DNA of 8,950 nt from Rhodoferax sp. (GTDB lineage: Bacteria; Pseudomonadota; Gammaproteobacteria; Burkholderiales; Burkholderiaceae_C): assembly GCA_030833685.1 (NCBI GenBank), contig JAURGS010000097.1:1-8950 (forward strand). The letters run 5' to 3'. The notes beneath the pieces were generated by a model. That model saw only the letters and a program-made list of their open reading frames with translations. It was not told the DNA's origin and made no database searches. This document shows positions 5,834-8,950 of the stretch, piece after piece; position 1 is the first letter of the stretch, and each line of letters begins with the position of its first letter. Both the position numbers and the translations under genes were made by a program.

Positions 5834-6864
5834 TGGGGCCTGTTATGAGCATGATTGCTCTGAAGCCCCTGGCTAAGCCGCCTATCACGCGCACGAAGTC
5901 CCACCGCTTGGGCTTGCGCATGCTGGCCCTGATGGGCGCAGTGGCCGTGGCCGCCTGCAGCCCAGAGCCGACTCCAGATTGGTCTGGCTACGTGCACGCG
6001 CAGTATGTGTACGTCAGCGCGCCGCTGCCTGGACGCTTACGCCATGTGCTGGTCCAGCCAGGCCAAAGTGTGAGTGCCGGCCAGCCTTTGTTTGAGCTGG
6101 ACAGTGATGTTGATCAGCTGGCGCGCCAAGAGGCCGTGGCGCGTTACCAGGCAGCGCAAGCGCAGGCACAGAACCTGAACACCGGTCGGCGCGAGCAGGA
6201 AATGGCGCCGATGCGCGAGCAACTGGTGCAAGCCCAGGCCCAGGCGGACCTGGCCCAGAAAGCAGTGTCGCGCCAACAAGCACTGGTACGCCAAGGCTTT
6301 GTGGCGCAGGCGCTGCTGGATGACGCACAGTCCGATTTGGTTCGGGCGCAAGCGCGGGTGCGTGAGCTGCAGGCCTGGCTGCAGGCGGCTGAGCTGCCCG
6401 CGCGCCAGCAAGAGCGCATGGCCGCGCAGGCGCAGGCGCGAGTCGCGCAGGAGAGCATCAAACAAACTGATTGGCGCCGCGCGCAAAAGCGCCCTGTGGC
6501 CACCCAAGCCGGGTTGGTCAGCGAGGTCTTTTTCCAGCCAGGGGAGCAGGTCGCTGCGATGCAGCCGGTGCTGTCGATATTGCCACCCGATCAATTGCGC
6601 GCCCGCTTTTATGTGCCCGAGTCGGTGCTGCCTTCGATCAGGCTGGGTGCCTCAGTCCAGCTGGGCTGCAGCGCTTGTGGTGGTTGGGTCGCGGCCCAAA
6701 TTTCACGCATTGCCAGCTCGCCCGAATACACCCCGCCGGTGATTTATTCCAATGCGCAGCGCCAGCACCTGGTCTACATGGTCGAGGCGCGGCCCAGCGT
6801 TGCGGATGCCGCGCGCCTGCGCCCGGGCCAGCCACTGGACGTGCGCCCGGCGGCCATGCCGTGA
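5833..6864 (+). CDS. HlyD/EmrA-type periplasmic adaptor (membrane fusion) lipoprotein, YbhG-like
   Basis: 343 residues from ATG 5833, which overlaps the upstream TGA (TGATG). ATG 5845, with GGGG six bases before it, is an equally possible start, and 5851 and 5920 are also in frame. A hydrophobic stretch LRMLALMGAVAVAAC ends in a lipobox (V-A-A-C, Cys42), so this is probably a lipid-anchored adaptor; Ser follows the Cys. A biotinyl/lipoyl half-motif (VYVSAPLPGRLRHVLVQPGQ, about 59-80) precedes a long Ala/Gln/Arg-rich coiled coil (about 90-212), then VSEVFFQPGEQV and a beta-barrel with YTPPVIYSNAQRQHLVYMVE, the signature segment of the YbhG/EmrA-like group. It should bridge the inner-membrane ABC pump encoded next and an outer-membrane channel, which is not encoded in the window. 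Confidence 0.92.
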   Translation: MGPVMSMIALKPLAKPPITRTKSHRLGLRMLALMGAVAVAACSPEPTPDWSGYVHAQYVYVSAPLPGRLRHVLVQPGQSVSAGQPLFELDSDVDQLARQEAVARYQAAQAQAQNLNTGRREQEMAPMREQLVQAQAQADLAQKAVSRQQALVRQGFVAQALLDDAQSDLVRAQARVRELQAWLQAAELPARQQERMAAQAQARVAQESIKQTDWRRAQKRPVATQAGLVSEVFFQPGEQVAAMQPVLSILPPDQLRARFYVPESVLPSIRLGASVQLGCSACGGWVAAQISRIASSPEYTPPVIYSNAQRQHLVYMVEARPSVADAARLRPGQPLDVRPAAMP

Positions 6865-7814
6865 GTACCTACACCTCACCCGGTGCGTTGGCGATTGATG
6901 TGAGCGGCCTGACTAAGCGCTATGGCCAGCGCACTGTGGTCGATCAGATCGATTTGCAGGTGGCACCAGGTCGTATCTGCGGTTTTCTGGGCCCCAATGG
7001 CAGTGGAAAAACCACGACGATTCGCATGCTGTGTGGCTTGCTGACGCCCGATGCGGGCCGGGGATCCTGCCTGGGCTTTGACGTGGTTCGCCAGTCCGCG
7101 CAAATCAAGCGCCAGGTGGGCTACATGACCCAGCGTTTTGGCCTGTACGAGGATTTGTCGATTCGCCAGAACCTGGACTTTGTCGCGCGTCTGTTTGGAC
7201 TGGGCCAGCGTCGCCAAGCTGTGCAGGCCATGCTCGAGCAGCTCGGCCTGGCGCACCGACAGGACCAACTGGCTGGCACACTTTCAGGCGGCTGGAAGCA
7301 GCGCCTGGCCTTGGCCGCCTGCCTGATTCATCAGCCACGCCTGCTCTTGCTGGACGAGCCCACAGCGGGCGTGGACCCCAAAGCGCGGCGCGAGTTTTGG
7401 GACCAGATTCACGAGCTCGCTGCCCAGGGCATCACCGTGCTGGTGTCAACCCATTACATGGACGAGGCCGAGCGTTGCCATGAGCTGGTTTATTTGGCTG
7501 ACGGGCGGGTGCTGGCGCGCGGCACCGAGCGCGACATCATTGCCAGCTGTGGCTTGCAAGTATGGACGCTTAGCGGTGGCCAGGCCAGCGTGGCAGGTGC
7601 AGCCTTGAAAAACATGCCGGGGGTGGTGAGCGTGGCAGCCTTTGGCAACCATGTGCACGCTGCTGGATTTGATGCGCAGCAGCTGGCGCAAGCCATCGAG
7701 CAGGCCCGTCTGCGCTTTGGCGTGCAGGTCGAGCCCGCCCCCGCAGGGCTGGAGGATGTGTTTATTGCGATGATGGCTGATCGCAGCAAGCATGAGGGCG
7801 CACCAAGCCGATGA
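6861..7814 (+). CDS. ABC transporter ATP-binding protein (ABC-2 exporter type, YbhF-like)
   Basis: 317 residues using GTG 6861, which overlaps the adaptor stop as GTGA. The frame stays open to ATG 6471, but that extension lies wholly inside the adaptor gene and is not ABC-like. All ATPase motifs are present: A-loop Y21, Walker A GPNGSGKT (44-51), Q-loop Q91, signature LSGGWKQR (141-148), Walker B LLLLDEP (161-167), D-loop AGVDP (169-173) and switch H198. A C-terminal domain of about 80 residues ends with GLEDVFIAMM, as in drug/lipid exporter ATPases (CcmA/YbhF/DrrA-like). Only one nucleotide-binding domain is present, whereas E. coli YbhF has two fused, so it would act as a homodimer with the permease(s). 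It powers export by the adaptor/permease encoded on each side. Confidence 0.95.
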   Translation: MSTYTSPGALAIDVSGLTKRYGQRTVVDQIDLQVAPGRICGFLGPNGSGKTTTIRMLCGLLTPDAGRGSCLGFDVVRQSAQIKRQVGYMTQRFGLYEDLSIRQNLDFVARLFGLGQRRQAVQAMLEQLGLAHRQDQLAGTLSGGWKQRLALAACLIHQPRLLLLDEPTAGVDPKARREFWDQIHELAAQGITVLVSTHYMDEAERCHELVYLADGRVLARGTERDIIASCGLQVWTLSGGQASVAGAALKNMPGVVSVAAFGNHVHAAGFDAQQLAQAIEQARLRFGVQVEPAPAGLEDVFIAMMADRSKHEGAPSR

Positions 7815-8944
7815 ATGGTTTTTCTCTGAGCCGGATGTGGGCGGTGTTCGTCAAGGAGCTGCAGCAGATGCTGCGCGATCGGCTCACGTTTGCGATGGCT
7901 GTGGGCGTACCGGTTCTGCAACTGGTGTTGTTTGGTTATGCGATCAACACCGACCCCAAGGGCTTGCCCACGGTGGTGGTTAATGCCGACAGCGGCTCGC
8001 TTTCACACAGCCTGTTGGCCAGCATTCAAAACACGGGCTACTTCAAGGTTCATGCCGTGCTTGACAGCGAAGTACAGGCGCAAAAATTACTGGAAAACGG
8101 ACAAGCGCAGTTCATGGTGGTCATACCCATGGATTTCACCCGCAAGCTGGTGCGAGGCCAACGCCCGGCTGTGCTGGTGTCGGTAGATGCGACCGACCCC
8201 AGCGCCTCGAACAATGCAATAGCAGCGCTGGGTGCGCTCGCTCCTTTGGCCTTGCGCCATGACCTCCAGGGCGCTTTGGGGCCCTTGCAGCCGCAGGCGC
8301 CGCCATATGAGCTGCGGGTGCACAAGCGCTACAACCCCGAAGGGCTTTCCCGCTACAACATCGTGCCCGGCCTGATCGGCACGATTCTGACCATGACCAT
8401 GGTCATGCTCACGGCGCTGGCCATGACGCGTGAGCGCGAGCGCGGCACCATGGAAAACCTGCTGGCCACGCCGGTGCGCCCGGCCGAGGTGATGGCTGGC
8501 AAGATATTGCCTTACGTGGCCATTGGCTACGTGCAGCTGGCAGTGATCCTGGGCGCGGCTTTTGTGCTTTTCGAGGTACCCATGGTCGGCAGCCTGGGCC
8601 TGCTGATGGCCATGATCGGCCTGTTTATTCTGGCTAATCTGGCAGTGGGCTTTACCTTTTCCACGGTGGCCAGAAATCAGTTGCAGGCCATGCAGATGAC
8701 TTTTTTCTTTTTTCTGCCTTCGATTTTGCTATCTGGCTTTATGTTTCCGTTTCGTGCCATGCCGGTGTGGGCCCAGCACATCGGCGAGGTCTTGCCACTG
8801 ACGCATTTCCTGCGCATCGTGCGTGGAATTTTGCTCAAAGGCAATCAGGCACATCAACTTTGGCCAGAGGTCTGGCCCATGCTCCTGTTTTTGCTGGCCG
8901 CTGGCTCGGTGGCGCTCATGCGTTACCGTAAGACGCTGGACTGA
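7811..8944 (+). CDS. ABC-2 type transporter permease (YbhS-like)
   Basis: 377 residues, complete. The ABC-2 layout is clear: a cytoplasmic N-terminal helix (MWAVFVKELQQMLRDR), one membrane segment (about 25-45, ending in FGYAINTDPK), a periplasmic domain of about 135 residues, then five or so membrane segments from about 184 to the end (IVPGLIGTILTMTMVML, LPYVAIGYVQLAVILG, GLLMAMIGLFILANLAVG, FFFFLPSILLSGF, LLFLLAAGSVALM). The linker ALAMTRERERGTMENLLATP (203-220) is the conserved cytoplasmic coupling region. It overlaps the ATPase gene by ATGA and its stop overlaps a further ATG. It forms the inner-membrane pore of the exporter, probably paired with a second permease beyond the window. Substrate unknown. 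Confidence 0.95.
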   Translation: MNGFSLSRMWAVFVKELQQMLRDRLTFAMAVGVPVLQLVLFGYAINTDPKGLPTVVVNADSGSLSHSLLASIQNTGYFKVHAVLDSEVQAQKLLENGQAQFMVVIPMDFTRKLVRGQRPAVLVSVDATDPSASNNAIAALGALAPLALRHDLQGALGPLQPQAPPYELRVHKRYNPEGLSRYNIVPGLIGTILTMTMVMLTALAMTRERERGTMENLLATPVRPAEVMAGKILPYVAIGYVQLAVILGAAFVLFEVPMVGSLGLLMAMIGLFILANLAVGFTFSTVARNQLQAMQMTFFFFLPSILLSGFMFPFRAMPVWAQHIGEVLPLTHFLRIVRGILLKGNQAHQLWPEVWPMLLFLLAAGSVALMRYRKTLD

Positions 8945-8950
8945 TGGCGG
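8944..8950 (+). CDS. Probable start of the next operon gene (only 2 codons visible)
   Basis: The permease stop TGA (8942-8944) shares its A with ATG 8944-8946, the same TGATG coupling used at 5833. In YbhG-F-S-R-type operons a second ABC-2 permease follows the first, so this is probably its start. Only ATG GCG G is visible, so neither the frame nor the identity can be confirmed. Confidence 0.45.

Noticed and set aside
6120..6460. Repetitive GCGCAGGC/GCGCAAGC sequence as tandem DNA repeats
   Set aside because: These are Ala-Gln-Arg codons of the adaptor's coiled coil, without a fixed repeat unit.
8699..8714. T-rich run (TTTTTTCTTTTTT) as a terminator or slippery site
   Set aside because: It encodes consecutive Phe codons in a membrane segment of the permease, with no preceding hairpin and an intact frame on both sides.
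1..8950. tRNA, rRNA, CRISPR, insertion sequence or prophage signals
   Set aside because: The window is filled with coding sequence apart from the 108-bp gap; I saw no cloverleaf, spaced direct repeats, transposase motifs or terminal inverted repeats.

Overview
The window reads as GC-rich proteobacterial chromosome, and the codon usage and protein flavour suggest a betaproteobacterium of the Burkholderiales type. That placement is an impression, not a computed result. It holds one partial minus-strand gene, a short AT-rich divergent intergenic region, and then an uninterrupted plus-strand run of nine genes. A tenth gene appears to begin in the last seven bases.

Layout: (1) 1-576, minus strand, a TetR/AcrR-family regulator cut by the left edge. 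(2) 577-684, a 108-bp AT-rich divergent promoter region with a perfect 12-bp palindrome, TACTGTACAGTA, the likely operator. (3) 685-5833, six lipid-modification-type genes: an FAD-dependent amine-oxidase-like oxidoreductase, a DUF1365 protein, a cyclopropane-fatty-acid-synthase-like SAM methyltransferase, a chalcone-isomerase-like protein, a short-chain dehydrogenase and an NTF2/SnoaL-like protein. (4) 5833-8944, an HlyD-type lipoprotein adaptor, an ABC ATPase and an ABC-2 permease of the YbhG/YbhF/YbhS type, followed by what looks like the start of a second permease or other coupled gene.

Every junction in the plus-strand run overlaps (ATGA, GTGA, TGATG or a 10-base overlap), so the set is almost certainly one transcript with translational coupling. 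Three genes have starts that a simple longest-ATG reading would misplace: DUF1365 at 2043, and GTG starts at 4117 and 6861.

The FAD oxidoreductase / DUF1365 / CFA-like / SDR / NTF2-like / chalcone-isomerase-like combination is a recurring set in Proteobacteria. From memory, it is often found near ChrR-sigmaE (singlet-oxygen) regulators, and it is related by family to the desaturase/methylase chemistry of furan and methyl-branched fatty acids. Here no sigma/anti-sigma pair or photolyase is visible. Instead the set sits beside a TetR regulator and is coupled to a tripartite-type ABC exporter. The working hypothesis is a TetR-controlled system that modifies unsaturated phospholipid acyl chains and exports or extracts a related hydrophobic compound. 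The gene families are well supported; the lipid product, the exporter substrate and the regulator's ligand are inference.
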